A stretch of 64,000 nucleotides of DNA, taken from the NCBI RefSeq assembly GCF_000520955.1, contig NZ_JACC01000012.1, positions 62,001-126,000 on the forward strand. Direction: 5' to 3'. The DNA is from Aquimarina pacifica (GTDB taxonomy: Bacteria > Bacteroidota > Bacteroidia > Flavobacteriales > Flavobacteriaceae). The notes below the pieces were generated by a model. That model did not search any database. It had not been told where the DNA came from and saw nothing but the letters and a program-made list of their open reading frames with translations. The position numbers were made by a program, and so were the translations under genes. Positions 8,640-18,056 of this stretch are shown here, piece after piece. Each line of letters opens with the position of its first letter. Positions within the stretch are counted from its first letter, which is position 1.

Positions 8640-9818
8640 TTAATCATAACTTGATCGATATTGCTTAGTATCCTCAAAAATATGTTCTAAAATCTTTTGC
8701 TCCTCTGTTGTGAATTCGATTTTTCTTCTAAGCATAACCACCTTAGCAACTTCGAATGCCTTTTTGCTTAAGTATGTTACAAAACCTGAACTCCCTCCCC
8801 AACTATAACTTGGCACAAAATTACGAGGAAAACCAGTGCCAAAAATATTAGAGCACACTCCTACTACAGTCCCTGTATTAAACATTACATTAATTCCTGA
8901 CTTAGAGTGATCCCCCATCATTAAACCGCAAAATTGAAGCCCTGTTTTTGCAAAACCTTCTGTCTCATAACTCCATAATCTTACCTGGGCATAATTATTT
9001 TTAAGATTCGAAGTATTTGTATCTGCACCTAAATTACACCATTCACCCAAAACAGAATTTCCCATAAATCCATCATGTCCTTTATTCGAATAACCGAACA
9101 CTACAGAATTACTAACTTCTCCACCTATTTTAGAATGTGGCCCTACGGTAGTACCTCCATAAATTTTGGCTCCCATTTTAATCGTAGAATTGTCACATAG
9201 AGCAAAAGGTCCTCGTATAAGACTACCTTCCATAATTTCGGCATTCTTACCCACATAAATCGGCCCTTTACTTGCATTAAGAGTTGCGAATTCTACTGAT
9301 GCACCTTCTTCTATAAATATATTTTCTGGAGAAATTACCCGATTAGTTTCAGAAATAGGTACACTTTCTCTTCCTGCTGTCAAAAGTTTAAAATCTTTCT
9401 TTATGGCTTCTTCATTTTTTGAAAAAATATCCCATGTATTTTTAACCGTAAAAATATCTTTATCATATTCTATAATATCATAAAGATCAAAATCAACCTC
9501 CTGATCCTCTTTTGCATAAAATGCTATTGGTTCATTATCATAAAAAATGGCTTGCTCCATTTTTAACCCCTTAATTTGCTGCACGAGATCTTCAGTAGGC
9601 ATATATGAAGCATTAATCATTATATTTTCCTCTAGCTCTACCATAGGATACTTGGTACTAAGATACTCTTCCGTAATCGTAGAAGTTGTTATCCCTAAAT
9701 ACTTTTCCCATTTTTCACGAATCGTGATAATACCGATACGAATCTCAGCAACAGGTCGAGTATAGGTAAATGGCAAAAGTGAATTACGTGATGCCCCATC
9801 AAAAAGAATATAATTCAT
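8640..9818 (-). CDS. GlmU-family protein (putative sugar nucleotidyltransferase)
   Basis: A 392-residue protein conserved in Bacteroidota. The N-terminal domain (1 to about 150) opens MNYILFDGASRNSLLPFTYT instead of the LAAGxGTRM loop of true GlmU, so uridylyl transfer is doubtful. From about 165 to 350 a left-handed beta-helix (hexapeptide repeats such as IYVGKNAEIMEGSLIRGPFA) is clear, with GEWCNLGADTNTSNLKNNY near 255-275. The latter resembles the acetyltransferase end of GlmU. It follows the rpmE2 unit with a terminator between them. The product is unknown; sugar-nucleotide or cell-wall precursor chemistry is the usual guess. Confidence 0.78.
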   Translation of the reverse strand: MNYILFDGASRNSLLPFTYTRPVAEIRIGIITIREKWEKYLGITTSTITEEYLSTKYPMVELEENIMINASYMPTEDLVQQIKGLKMEQAIFYDNEPIAFYAKEDQEVDFDLYDIIEYDKDIFTVKNTWDIFSKNEEAIKKDFKLLTAGRESVPISETNRVISPENIFIEEGASVEFATLNASKGPIYVGKNAEIMEGSLIRGPFALCDNSTIKMGAKIYGGTTVGPHSKIGGEVSNSVVFGYSNKGHDGFMGNSVLGEWCNLGADTNTSNLKNNYAQVRLWSYETEGFAKTGLQFCGLMMGDHSKSGINVMFNTGTVVGVCSNIFGTGFPRNFVPSYSWGGSSGFVTYLSKKAFEVAKVVMLRRKIEFTTEEQKILEHIFEDTKQYRSSYD

Positions 9819-9944
9819 ACGTATGATTTCAAATAGATTTGTTAACTACAATGTATTTTCAAAACAAAAATAAAAACCCTAAACCAAAATCAAGAGTAAT
9901 TCAATTGATTTATTAGAAAATTATTCGGATTTAAAAGATCTGTA

Positions 9945-9981
9945 AATAAAAAAGCCTTTCTTTATAAAGAAAGGCTTTTTT
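9945..9981 (-). terminator. Terminator of rpmE2 (possibly bidirectional)
   Basis: A perfect 28-bp palindrome (9951-9978, arms AAAGCCTTTCTTTA) flanked by A-rich and T-rich tails on both sides. It lies just downstream of rpmE2 and upstream of the GlmU-like gene. Confidence 0.85.
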
Positions 9982-10003
9982 GTGTATGTATTCTATTACT
10001 AAA

Positions 10004-10255
10004 TTACTTCTTGAATTTAGCATATTTGTTTTTGAACTTGTCAATACGTCCAGCTGTATCGATAAGTTTTGATTTACCAGTATAGAATGGATGCGATGTT
10101 CTTGAAATTTCTAATTTCACCAATGGATACTCTACTCCATCAACCTCTAGAGTTTCTTTTGTATTTGCAGTAGATTTAGTTAAAAAAACTTCGTCATTTG
10201 ACATATCTTTAAAAGCAACTAATCTATAATTTTCTGGGTGAATATCTTTTCTCAT
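10004..10255 (-). CDS. rpmE2: 50S ribosomal protein L31, type B
   Basis: An 83-residue protein starting [19 protein letters not shown] and ending in a basic [10 protein letters not shown] tail. The absence of the zinc-binding CxxC pair of type A L31, together with [20 protein letters not shown], marks the type B (zinc-independent) form usual in Bacteroidota. It is monocistronic with its own promoter and terminator. Confidence 0.96.
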   Translation of the reverse strand: MRKDIHPENYRLVAFKDMSNDEVFLTKSTANTKETLEVDGVEYPLVKLEISRTSHPFYTGKSKLIDTAGRIDKFKNKYAKFKK

Positions 10256-10283
10256 TGTATTATTCTTTTCTTTTTTCGAGGTG

Positions 10284-10313
10284 CAAATTTAATCATTATC
10301 TTCAAATGAACAA
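10284..10313 (-). promoter_or_regulatory. rpmE2 promoter
   Basis: On the minus strand TTG (10313-10311), 19 nt, TAAATTTG (10291-10284), giving a leader of about 25 nt. It matches the Bacteroidota consensus exactly. Confidence 0.75.
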
Positions 10314-10430
10314 TAATAAAATTATTTTTTTTGTCAATTTTCTCTAAAATTTCTTTTTTCAAACCGTAAATGTAACAAATTGCTATATTTGTGTACTTAT
10401 GTTTTAAACATAATCAAAACAAAATTATAC

Positions 10431-10958
10431 ATGGAAAACGAAAAGCCATCCACAAAAAAAATCATTATTAACTACGGAGTTTTATTAGGTATCGCTTCTG
10501 TTACATTTAGCCTGATTGTCTACCTGACGGGCATGTACAAACAACCTCATTGGTCCGTAGGTGTCATTGGGTTTGCTATTATGATTTTTGCCATTACACT
10601 GGGCATAAAAGCTTTTAAGACAAAAAACAATGGATTTCTCATTCTATCTGATGCATTAAAAATAGGAATAGGTATAGCAATGATTGGCGGTATTATTTCT
10701 GGTATTTGGAATGTGACACTTACTACAGTCATAGAACCTGAGTATACCGCTCAAGTTATGGAGTTTCAAAAAGAAAAAATGTTACGTGATACTCCCGACA
10801 TGACAGAAGAACAAGTTGAACAGATTTATGCAATGACTGATAAGCTACAAAAACCACCTATTGCATTTGCTCTTGGCCTAGTAGGAAGTTTATTTTTTGG
10901 ATTTATTATATCCCTTATAACCGGATTAATATTACAAAAGAAAGAAGAGCTGTACTAG
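10431..10958 (+). CDS. DUF4199 membrane protein
   Basis: The start is set at MENEKPSTKK because the upstream in-frame extension overlaps a TATATTTG promoter box (10384-10391). The protein has about 175 residues and four membrane helices: roughly 12-32, 38-56, 73-97 and 143-167. A charged loop between helices 3 and 4 contains EFQKEKMLRDTPDMTEEQVEQ. DUF4199 is a Bacteroidota family of unknown function. It lies 16 bp before the glycosyltransferase and is probably co-transcribed with it, suggesting an envelope role. Confidence 0.82.
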   Translation: MENEKPSTKKIIINYGVLLGIASVTFSLIVYLTGMYKQPHWSVGVIGFAIMIFAITLGIKAFKTKNNGFLILSDALKIGIGIAMIGGIISGIWNVTLTTVIEPEYTAQVMEFQKEKMLRDTPDMTEEQVEQIYAMTDKLQKPPIAFALGLVGSLFFGFIISLITGLILQKKEELY

Positions 10959-10974
10959 AAATGCTCTATTAGTT

Positions 10975-11922
10975 ATGAATATATCCTTAGTCATACCACT
11001 GCTCAATGAGCAGGAATCCTTAAATGAATTATATGATTGGATTGCAAAAGTTATGCAATCCAATTCTTTTTCTTACGAAATTATCTTTATTGATGATGGT
11101 AGTACGGATGGTTCATGGGAAACCATTTTGGCATTATCAAAAAAAGATGAGCATGTAAAGGGAATTCGGTTTTTTAGAAACTTTGGAAAATCTCAGGCAC
11201 TACATGCTGGTTTTGCAGCCGTAAAAGGTGAGGTAATAATTACTATGGATGCTGATTTGCAAGATAGTCCAGAAGAAATCCCTGAATTATATGATCTTAT
11301 ACACAAGCAAGGATATGATTTAATATCTGGGTGGAAAAGAAAACGGTATGATTCTGTGTTAGCAAAAAATTTACCTTCTAAGCTTTTTAATGCAGCTGCT
11401 AGAAAAACATCTGGTGTAAAATTACATGACTTTAATTGTGGACTCAAAGCCTATAAAAATAGTGTAGTAAAAAACATTGATGTTCATGGCGAAATGCATA
11501 GATATATACCTGTTCTTGCCAAAAATGCAGGTTTCTCTAAAATAGGAGAAAAAGTAGTGGTACACCAAGCCCGTAAATACGGAAAAACAAAATTTGGAAT
11601 GAGTCGTTTTATAAACGGTTTTCTAGATTTGGTAACCATTTGGTTTATGTCACATTTTGGAAAAAGACCTATGCATTTCTTTGGTCTAATTGGTACATTG
11701 CTCTTTTTTGTTGGATTTTGTTTTTCTGTATATCTAGCAATAGATAAACTTTTTATAGAAATAAATGGTAGATTAATTGCACAAAGACCTGAATTCTATA
11801 TAGCCCTAACTTCAATGATTTTAGGGACTCAGTTTTTTCTGGCAGGATTTCTTGGAGAAATCATATTAACAAGCAAAAGAAGCAAACAACGTTATAAAAT
11901 TTCTGAAAGTATTCATCTTTAG
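10975..11922 (+). CDS. Family 2 glycosyltransferase, polyprenyl-phosphate sugar transferase type (GtrB/DPM1-like)
   Basis: The 315-residue GT-A domain starts MNISLVIPLLNEQESL. IDDGSTDGSW gives D40-D41, MDADLQDSPEE supplies the DxD metal site (D92, D94), and RNFGKSQALHAGF is typical of the GtrB/ArnC/DPM1 group. Two membrane helices follow near 230-255 and 272-293, and the tail is basic. Such enzymes move a hexose from a nucleotide sugar to undecaprenyl phosphate. The donor is not readable from sequence. It is followed by a phosphosugar mutase that could supply sugar-1-phosphate. Confidence 0.9.
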   Translation: MNISLVIPLLNEQESLNELYDWIAKVMQSNSFSYEIIFIDDGSTDGSWETILALSKKDEHVKGIRFFRNFGKSQALHAGFAAVKGEVIITMDADLQDSPEEIPELYDLIHKQGYDLISGWKRKRYDSVLAKNLPSKLFNAAARKTSGVKLHDFNCGLKAYKNSVVKNIDVHGEMHRYIPVLAKNAGFSKIGEKVVVHQARKYGKTKFGMSRFINGFLDLVTIWFMSHFGKRPMHFFGLIGTLLFFVGFCFSVYLAIDKLFIEINGRLIAQRPEFYIALTSMILGTQFFLAGFLGEIILTSKRSKQRYKISESIHL

Positions 11923-12036
11923 AATTATTAACTATCTAAATTATGAAGTCATCAGTATCCAAAAGCTGTAAACCTTTATAATTTCTAAAGTTTTTTACCA
12001 AAATTAAATAGTATTTTTGCAACTAAAATCACAAAT

Positions 12037-13767
12037 ATGCAAATCACAGATTCTGTTATAGATACAAGAGTTAACGAGTGGTTAACACCATTTTTTGATG
12101 CAACCACTCAAAATGAAATTCAAAGTTTACAAAAAAGTAATCCTGAAGAACTAAAAGAAAGTTTTTATAAGGATCTTGAATTTGGTACCGGTGGAATGAG
12201 AGGTATCATGGGAGTTGGCACCAACAGGATTAACAAATATACATTGGGTAAAAGTACTCAAGGGTTGAGTAACTATCTAATTCAACAATTTCCGGGAGAA
12301 CAACCCAAAGCAGTAATTGCATATGACTGTAGACACAATAGTGATACCTTAGCGCAAGTTGTAGCTGATGTGTTTTCTGCGAATAATATCAAAGTTTACC
12401 TATTTTCTAGTCTTCGTCCAACGCCAGAATTATCTTTTGCCGTAAAGGAATTAGGGTGTCATTGTGGAATTGTTTTAACAGCAAGTCACAATCCTCCCGA
12501 ATATAATGGTTACAAAGTATATTGGCAAGATGGTGGACAACTGGTCCCACCACAAGATGGAGAAATTATATCCGAAATAAACACCATAAATTACGCAGAC
12601 ATTCAATTTGAAGCAAATACAGATCTGATACAAAAAATTGATAGTGAAATTGACCCCGTTTTTATCGAGAATAGTGTAAAGAACGGTAGTTTTGCTGCTT
12701 CTCAAGAAGCTAAAGATAATACAACAATAGTTTTTACATCATTACACGGTACGTCTATTACGGCAGTGCCAGATACCTTAGAAAAAGCTGGCTATAAAAA
12801 TGTTCATATAGTAAAAGAACAAGCAGAACCAGATGGTAATTTCCCTACGGTAAAGTCTCCTAATCCCGAAGAACCGGAAGCACTAGAAATGGCCATGAAT
12901 CTTGCTAAAGAAGTAGATGCAGATATCGTTATTGGAACAGATCCTGACTGTGATCGATTAGGAATTGCCGTGCGCAATGCAGATGGTCAGTTACAATTGC
13001 TAAACGGAAACCAAACAATGATTGTAATGACTTGGTTCTTGTTAGAGAATAAGAAAAAGCAAAGTGGACTAAAAGGTAATGAATTTGTTGCTTCTACAAT
13101 TGTTTCTACTCCAATGATGAGGAGTTTGGCAGAATCCTACGGTGTAGAGTACAAAGAAGTACTGACAGGATTTAAATGGATCGCAAAATTGATTAAAGAT
13201 TTTCCTGAAAAGAATTTTATCGGAGGAGGTGAAGAAAGCTTTGGATATATGGTAGGAGATTTTGTAAGAGATAAAGACGCTGTAACATCTACCCTACTAG
13301 CCTGCGAAATTGTTGCATATACTAAAGCAAACGGAAGTTCTTTTTACAACACATTACTAGAGCTCTATAGTCAATATGGGTTTTATAAAGAAAATCTAGT
13401 GTCCTTAGTAAAAAAAGGAATTGACGGCGCTGCAGAAATTAAGCAAACCATGATTGACTTAAGAAACGATCCCCCAAAATTCATTAACGAAGAAAAGGTG
13501 GTTCTGATTGAGGATTATCAGACTAGTATTGCCAAAAACACTCAAGACCAGAAAGAGCACACAATAGATATTCCAAAATCAAATGTGCTCATTTTCTATA
13601 CCGAATCAGGAAGTAAAATCGCTGCTCGACCCAGTGGTACAGAGCCAAAAATAAAGTTCTATATGAGTGTGCAAGAGCCTCTTGCAAATGTTGCTGATTT
13701 TTCTAACGTACAACAAAAATTAGAAAATAGAATTGAAGCCATCAAAAAGGACCTAAAATTAACTTAA
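12037..13767 (+). CDS. Phospho-sugar mutase (phosphoglucomutase/phosphomannomutase family)
   Basis: A 576-residue alpha-D-phosphohexomutase of the long PgcA/PGM2 type. All four site loops are visible: the phosphoserine loop TASHNPPEYNGYK (Ser150), the metal loop GTDPDCDRLG, the sugar loop GGGEESFGY, and the phosphate loop ARPSGTEPKIKFY. It interconverts hexose 1- and 6-phosphates (glucose or mannose). A TATTTTTG box at 12012-12019 may be its own -7 element. It is placed between a polyprenyl glycosyltransferase and an ABC exporter, consistent with supply of sugars to the envelope. Confidence 0.93.
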   Translation: MQITDSVIDTRVNEWLTPFFDATTQNEIQSLQKSNPEELKESFYKDLEFGTGGMRGIMGVGTNRINKYTLGKSTQGLSNYLIQQFPGEQPKAVIAYDCRHNSDTLAQVVADVFSANNIKVYLFSSLRPTPELSFAVKELGCHCGIVLTASHNPPEYNGYKVYWQDGGQLVPPQDGEIISEINTINYADIQFEANTDLIQKIDSEIDPVFIENSVKNGSFAASQEAKDNTTIVFTSLHGTSITAVPDTLEKAGYKNVHIVKEQAEPDGNFPTVKSPNPEEPEALEMAMNLAKEVDADIVIGTDPDCDRLGIAVRNADGQLQLLNGNQTMIVMTWFLLENKKKQSGLKGNEFVASTIVSTPMMRSLAESYGVEYKEVLTGFKWIAKLIKDFPEKNFIGGGEESFGYMVGDFVRDKDAVTSTLLACEIVAYTKANGSSFYNTLLELYSQYGFYKENLVSLVKKGIDGAAEIKQTMIDLRNDPPKFINEEKVVLIEDYQTSIAKNTQDQKEHTIDIPKSNVLIFYTESGSKIAARPSGTEPKIKFYMSVQEPLANVADFSNVQQKLENRIEAIKKDLKLT

Positions 13768-13797
13768 ATAACAGTAGAACCTGTTTCCGAATTTTTA

Positions 13798-15627
13798 ATG
13801 AACTACTTTAAACAAATTCTTCGCTTTGCGATTCCTTATAAATCCTACGGTATTTTAAATATTATTTGTAATATTTTTTATGCCTTATTCAGTACTTTAT
13901 CTTTTATATCGTTAATACCAATGCTTAGCGTTTTACTTAAAGAAAGTAAACCCATATATGAAAAACCAATTTGGAAAGAAGGACTAAGTGGTATAAAAGA
14001 TTATTTAATGGAGTATTCAAATTACTTCATTACCCTAAAATCCGAGCAAGAAGGAGAAGTTTATGTCCTAACTGCTATGGTTGGTTTAGTAATCATAATG
14101 TTTTTTCTAAAAAATATTTTCGGGTATTCTGCAATGTATTTTATTACATTTTTACGAAACGGAGTACTAAGAGATATTAGAAATAAATTATATGAGAAAA
14201 TAGTAGCACTACCTTTAAGCTATTTTTCAGAAAAAAGAAAAGGAGATGTTATTGCAAGAATAACATCAGATGTTCTAGAAATACAGCATTCTTTTCTTTC
14301 CATACTAGAGTTAGTAGTACGAGAACCATTAATGATTCTCTTTACTATCCTCATGATGTTTGCTATAAGTATTAAATTAACCATATTTGTTTTTATTTTT
14401 ATCCCAGTATCAGGCTTCCTAATATCACTTATAGGAAAGTCTTTAAAAAGAAAATCAGAAAAAGTTCAAAGAGAACAAGGACAATTTTTATCTATTGTAG
14501 AAGAGACTCTCGGAGGACTAAAGGTTATAAAAGGCTTTAATGCAGAGGAAATTTTTGGAAGTAAATTTCAAAATTCAACCTCTAGATTCTTTAAGTTTTC
14601 TAATTCATTACTGAATCGACAAAACCTTGCATCCCCAACAAGTGAATTCTTAGGTATATGTGTAATTGCAATTTTATTGTGGTATGGTGGTAAAATGGTT
14701 TTTATTGATCATTCTCTAAATGCTAGTGAATTTTTTGCTTATATGGGACTCGCATATAACATTCTCACACCGGCCAAAGCAATATCCAAGGCAAGTTACT
14801 CTGTTAAAAAAGGAAATGCTGCTGCCGAACGTGTATTAGAAATTCTAAATACCAAATCTCCTTTACAAGATAAAATAGATGCCAAAACTAAAGAAGAGTT
14901 CCTGTCTGATATTACCTTAGAAAATATATCTTTCAAATATGAGGATGAATATGTGCTAAATAATTTTTCGCTTAAAGTACCCAAAGGAAGTTCTATTGCG
15001 CTAGTAGGACAATCTGGGAGCGGTAAATCAACAATAGCAAATTTGGTTACTCGATTTTATGATGTAAACAAAGGAGCAATAAAAATAGATAATATAGATA
15101 TCAAAGATCTTACAAAAGCTTCTCTGAGAAATCTCATGGGTCTAGTAACCCAAGACTCTATATTATTTAATGATTCAATAAAGAATAATTTGTTAGTAGG
15201 AAACAAAACAGCTTCTGACAAAGAAGTTATTGAAGCATTAGAAATTGCCAATGCTTGGGAATTTGTAAAAGACTTACCTCAAGGTATAGAAACCAATATT
15301 GGAGATAGTGGTAATAAATTAAGCGGTGGGCAAAAACAACGCTTATCAATAGCTAGAGCAGTTCTTAAAAACCCACCAATAATGATATTAGATGAGGCTA
15401 CATCCGCCTTAGATACCGAAAGCGAACGTCTGGTACAATCTGCACTTGAGAATATGATGAAAAATAGAACAAGTATTGTAATTGCACATAGGCTATCTAC
15501 AATACAAAACTCTGATTTAATCGTTGTAATGCAAAAAGGAAAAATAGTAGAACAAGGTAGCCATGATGTACTTCTATCCAAAAATGGAGTTTATCAAAAA
15601 TTAGTAAATATGCAGTCATTCGAATAA
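13798..15627 (+). CDS. MsbA-like ABC exporter (fused permease and ATPase)
   Basis: A 609-residue half-transporter with a six-helix type I export domain (about 15-330). The nucleotide-binding domain carries Walker A GQSGSGKST, the Q-loop in LVTQDSILF, signature LSGGQKQR, Walker B IMILDEATS and the switch His in IAHRLST. Such proteins flip lipid A-core, lipid-linked sugars or drugs across the inner membrane. It begins 30 bp after the mutase and is probably the last gene of that operon. Its 3' end faces the small-RNA array, whose first terminator hairpin lies 36 bp downstream and could also stop its transcript. Confidence 0.92.
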   Translation: MNYFKQILRFAIPYKSYGILNIICNIFYALFSTLSFISLIPMLSVLLKESKPIYEKPIWKEGLSGIKDYLMEYSNYFITLKSEQEGEVYVLTAMVGLVIIMFFLKNIFGYSAMYFITFLRNGVLRDIRNKLYEKIVALPLSYFSEKRKGDVIARITSDVLEIQHSFLSILELVVREPLMILFTILMMFAISIKLTIFVFIFIPVSGFLISLIGKSLKRKSEKVQREQGQFLSIVEETLGGLKVIKGFNAEEIFGSKFQNSTSRFFKFSNSLLNRQNLASPTSEFLGICVIAILLWYGGKMVFIDHSLNASEFFAYMGLAYNILTPAKAISKASYSVKKGNAAAERVLEILNTKSPLQDKIDAKTKEEFLSDITLENISFKYEDEYVLNNFSLKVPKGSSIALVGQSGSGKSTIANLVTRFYDVNKGAIKIDNIDIKDLTKASLRNLMGLVTQDSILFNDSIKNNLLVGNKTASDKEVIEALEIANAWEFVKDLPQGIETNIGDSGNKLSGGQKQRLSIARAVLKNPPIMILDEATSALDTESERLVQSALENMMKNRTSIVIAHRLSTIQNSDLIVVMQKGKIVEQGSHDVLLSKNGVYQKLVNMQSFE

Positions 15628-15660
15628 GGATGCATTAACGATTGGTAAGTAAGAAAAATA

Positions 15661-15793
15661 AAAAAAGAGTGCTTTCGCACTCTTTCTCTTCACACAAATC
15701 ATCTTAATTTAGGGGCTTATTCTAAAATTAAAACTCACTTTTTTTAAACCTTGTTCATCTTGGGGAAAATGAAACAATTAAATCACAATCACA
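15661..15793 (-). ncRNA. Predicted small RNA, array copy 1
   Basis: Promoter: TATATTTG at 15804-15797 with TTG 20 nt upstream; the predicted start is near 15793. The RNA has an unpaired UGUGAUUGUGAUUUAAUUG leader. Hairpin 1 (15773-15754) is UUCAUUUU-CCCC-AAGAUGAA, an 8-bp stem with a C4 loop. Hairpin 2 (15733-15702) pairs UUUUAAUUUUAG with CUAAAUUAAGA (one bulged U) around a loop containing AAGCCC. The terminator (15685-15664) is AAAGAGUGC-GAAA-GCACUCUUU, with a GNRA tetraloop and then U-rich sequence. The minus orientation is set by the promoter and the U-tract. Transcription is not shown experimentally, and the family was not recognised. Confidence 0.8.
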
Positions 15794-15923
15794 GGTCAAA
15801 TATAAAACTCTTCTTAATACAAAACAAGAAAAAAATGCATTTTATCGTAAAAAAACATGTTTTTAACTATATTTTTTACAAAAAGTAAGACTTTACCTAC
15901 ATTTAATGTAATGTACATAAAAC

Positions 15924-16055
15924 AAAAAAGAGTGCCTCCGCACTCTTTTTCTTCACACAAATCATCTTAATTTAGGGCTTATTCTAAAATTAAAACTCAC
16001 TTTTTTTAAACCTTGTTCATCTTGGGGAAAATGAAACAATTAAATCACAATCACA
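15924..16055 (-). ncRNA. Predicted small RNA, array copy 2
   Basis: The -7 box is at 16066-16059 and the terminator at 15948-15927. The terminator loop is GGAG instead of GAAA, and hairpin 2 has one C fewer in its loop. The sequence between its promoter and the copy-3 terminator is almost identical to that after copy 1, indicating a recent duplication. Confidence 0.78.
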
Positions 16056-16185
16056 GGTCAAATATAAAACTCTTCTTAATACAAAACAAGAAAAAAATGC
16101 ATTTTATCGTAAAAAAACATGTTTTTAACTATATTTTTTACAAAAAGTAAGACTTTACCTACATTTAATGTAATGTACATAAAAC

Positions 16186-16317
16186 AAAAAAGAGTGCCTC
16201 CGCACTCTTTTTCTTCACACAAATCATCTTAATTTAGGGCTTATTCTAAAATTAAAACTCACTTTTTTTAAACCTTGTTCATCTTGGGGAAAATGAAACA
16301 ATTAAATCACAATCACA
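16186..16317 (-). ncRNA. Predicted small RNA, array copy 3
   Basis: The -7 box is at 16328-16321 and the terminator at 16210-16189, with a GGAG loop as in copy 2. The promoter spacer reads AAGAGTCT before TATATTTG, a variant shared with copy 5. Upstream lies a perfect 9-bp dyad AAAAGTAAG-N6-CTTACTTTT (16404-16427). Confidence 0.78.
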
Positions 16318-16447
16318 GGTCAAATATAAGACTCTTTTTAATATAAAGCAAGAAAAAATGTATTTTATCGTAAAAAACAAACATGTTAACCATTAAACGT
16401 ATTAAAAGTAAGATTTAACTTACTTTTAAACAAAATATACATAAAAC

Positions 16448-16579
16448 AAAAAAGAGTGCTTTCGCACTCTTTCTCTTCACACAAATCATCTTAATTTAGG
16501 GCTTATTCTAAAATTAAAACTCACTTTTTTTAAACCTTGTTCATCTTGGGGAAAATGAAACAATTAAATCACAATCACA
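16448..16579 (-). ncRNA. Predicted small RNA, array copy 4
   Basis: The -7 box is at 16590-16583 and the terminator at 16472-16451, with a GAAA loop. Hairpin 2 has the shorter CCC loop. Its upstream DNA is shared with copy 6 and carries only a degenerate form of the GTAAG dyad. Confidence 0.78.
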
Positions 16580-16709
16580 GGTCAAATATAAAACTCTTTT
16601 TAATATAAAACAAGAAAAAAATGCATTTTATCGTAAAAAAACGTAATTTCAACTATGTTTTTTATTAAAAGTAAGATTTAACCTATATTTAATGAAATAT
16701 GTATAAAAC

Positions 16710-16842
16710 AAAAAAGAGCGCTCTCGCACTCTTTCTCTTCACACAAATCATCTTAATTTAGGGGCTTATTCTAAAATTAAAACTCACTTTTTTTAAACCT
16801 TGTTCATCTTGGGGAAAATGAAACAATTAAATCACAATCACA
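16710..16842 (-). ncRNA. Predicted small RNA, array copy 5
   Basis: The -7 box is at 16853-16846 and the terminator at 16734-16713. The terminator stem has a U-G wobble (GAGUGC with GCGCUC) and a GAGA loop, still GNRA. The upstream DNA repeats that of copy 3, with the dyad at 16929-16952. Confidence 0.78.
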
Positions 16843-16972
16843 GGTCAAATATAAGACTCTTTTTAATATAAAGCAAGAAAAAATGTATTTTATCGTAAAA
16901 AACAAACATGTTAACCATTAAACGTATTAAAAGTAAGATTTAACTTACTTTTAAACAAAATATACATAAAAC

Positions 16973-17104
16973 AAAAAAGAGTGCTTTCGCACTCTTTCTC
17001 TTCACACAAATCATCTTAATTTAGGGCTTATTCTAAAATTAAAACTCACTTTTTTTAAACCTTGTTCATCTTGGGGAAAATGAAACAATTAAATCACAAT
17101 CACA
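16973..17104 (-). ncRNA. Predicted small RNA, array copy 6
   Basis: The -7 box is at 17115-17108 and the terminator at 16997-16976, with a GAAA loop. One base just after the -7 box differs from the other copies (plus strand CACAAGTC rather than CACAGGTC). Otherwise it mirrors copy 4. Confidence 0.78.
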
Positions 17105-17235
17105 AGTCAAATATAAAACTCTTTTTAATATAAAACAAGAAAAAAATGCATTTTATCGTAAAAAAACGTAATTTCAACTATGTTTTTTATTAAAAGTAAG
17201 ATTTAACCTATATTTAATGAAATATGTATAAAACA

Positions 17236-17367
17236 AAAAAGAGCGCTCTCGCACTCTTTCTCTTCACACAAATCATCTTAATTTAGGGGCTTATTCTAAA
17301 ATTAAAACTCACTTTTTTTAAACCTTGTTCATCTTGGGGAAAATGAAACAATTAAATCACAATCACA
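17236..17367 (-). ncRNA. Predicted small RNA, array copy 7
   Basis: The -7 box is at 17378-17371 and the terminator at 17260-17239, with the U-G wobble and GAGA loop seen in copy 5. From here on the upstream spacer changes to a longer type with GTAAG-N6-CTTAC at 17460-17475. Confidence 0.78.
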
Positions 17368-17508
17368 GGTCAAATATAAAACTCTTTTTAATACAAAACA
17401 AGAAAAAAATGTATTTTATCGTCAAAATAATGTTTTTAAACTTTTATAAATCAATTAATGTAAGATAAAACTTACTTATTAAACAAACGTTAGAAAACAT
17501 CATAAAAC

Positions 17509-17641
17509 AAAAAAGAGTGCTTTCGCACTCTTTCTCTTCACACAAATCATCTTAATTTAGGGGCTTATTCTAAAATTAAAACTCACTTTTTTTAAACCTT
17601 GTTCATCTTGGGGAAAATGAAACAATTAAATCACAATCACA
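17509..17641 (-). ncRNA. Predicted small RNA, array copy 8
   Basis: The -7 box is at 17652-17645 and the terminator at 17533-17512, with a GAAA loop. The spacer is shared with copies 7 and 9; the dyad is at 17734-17749. Confidence 0.78.
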
Positions 17642-17782
17642 GGTCAAATATAAAACTCTTTTTAATACAAAGCAAGAAAAAAATGTATTTTATCGTCAAA
17701 ATAATGTTTTTAAACTTTTATAAATCAATTAATGTAAGATAAAACTTACTTATTAAACAAACGTTAGAAAACATCATAAAAC

Positions 17783-17915
17783 AAAAAAGAGTGCTTTCGC
17801 ACTCTTTCTCTTCACACAAATCATCTTAATTTAGGGGCTTATTCTAAAATTAAAACTCACTTTTTTTAAACCTTGTTCATCTTGGGGAAAATGAAACAAT
17901 TAAATCACAATCACA
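17783..17915 (-). ncRNA. Predicted small RNA, array copy 9
   Basis: The -7 box is at 17926-17919 and the terminator at 17807-17786, with a GAAA loop. One base in the promoter spacer differs (AAGTGTTT instead of AAGAGTTT), a variant that continues in copies 10 and 11. The dyad is at 18008-18023. Confidence 0.78.
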
Positions 17916-18056
17916 GGTCAAATATAAAACACTTTTTAATACAAAGCAAGAAAAAAATGTATTTTATCGTCAAAATAATGTTTTTAAACTTTTATAAATC
18001 AATTAATGTAAGATAAAACTTACTTATTAAACAAACGTTAGAAAACATCATAAAAC

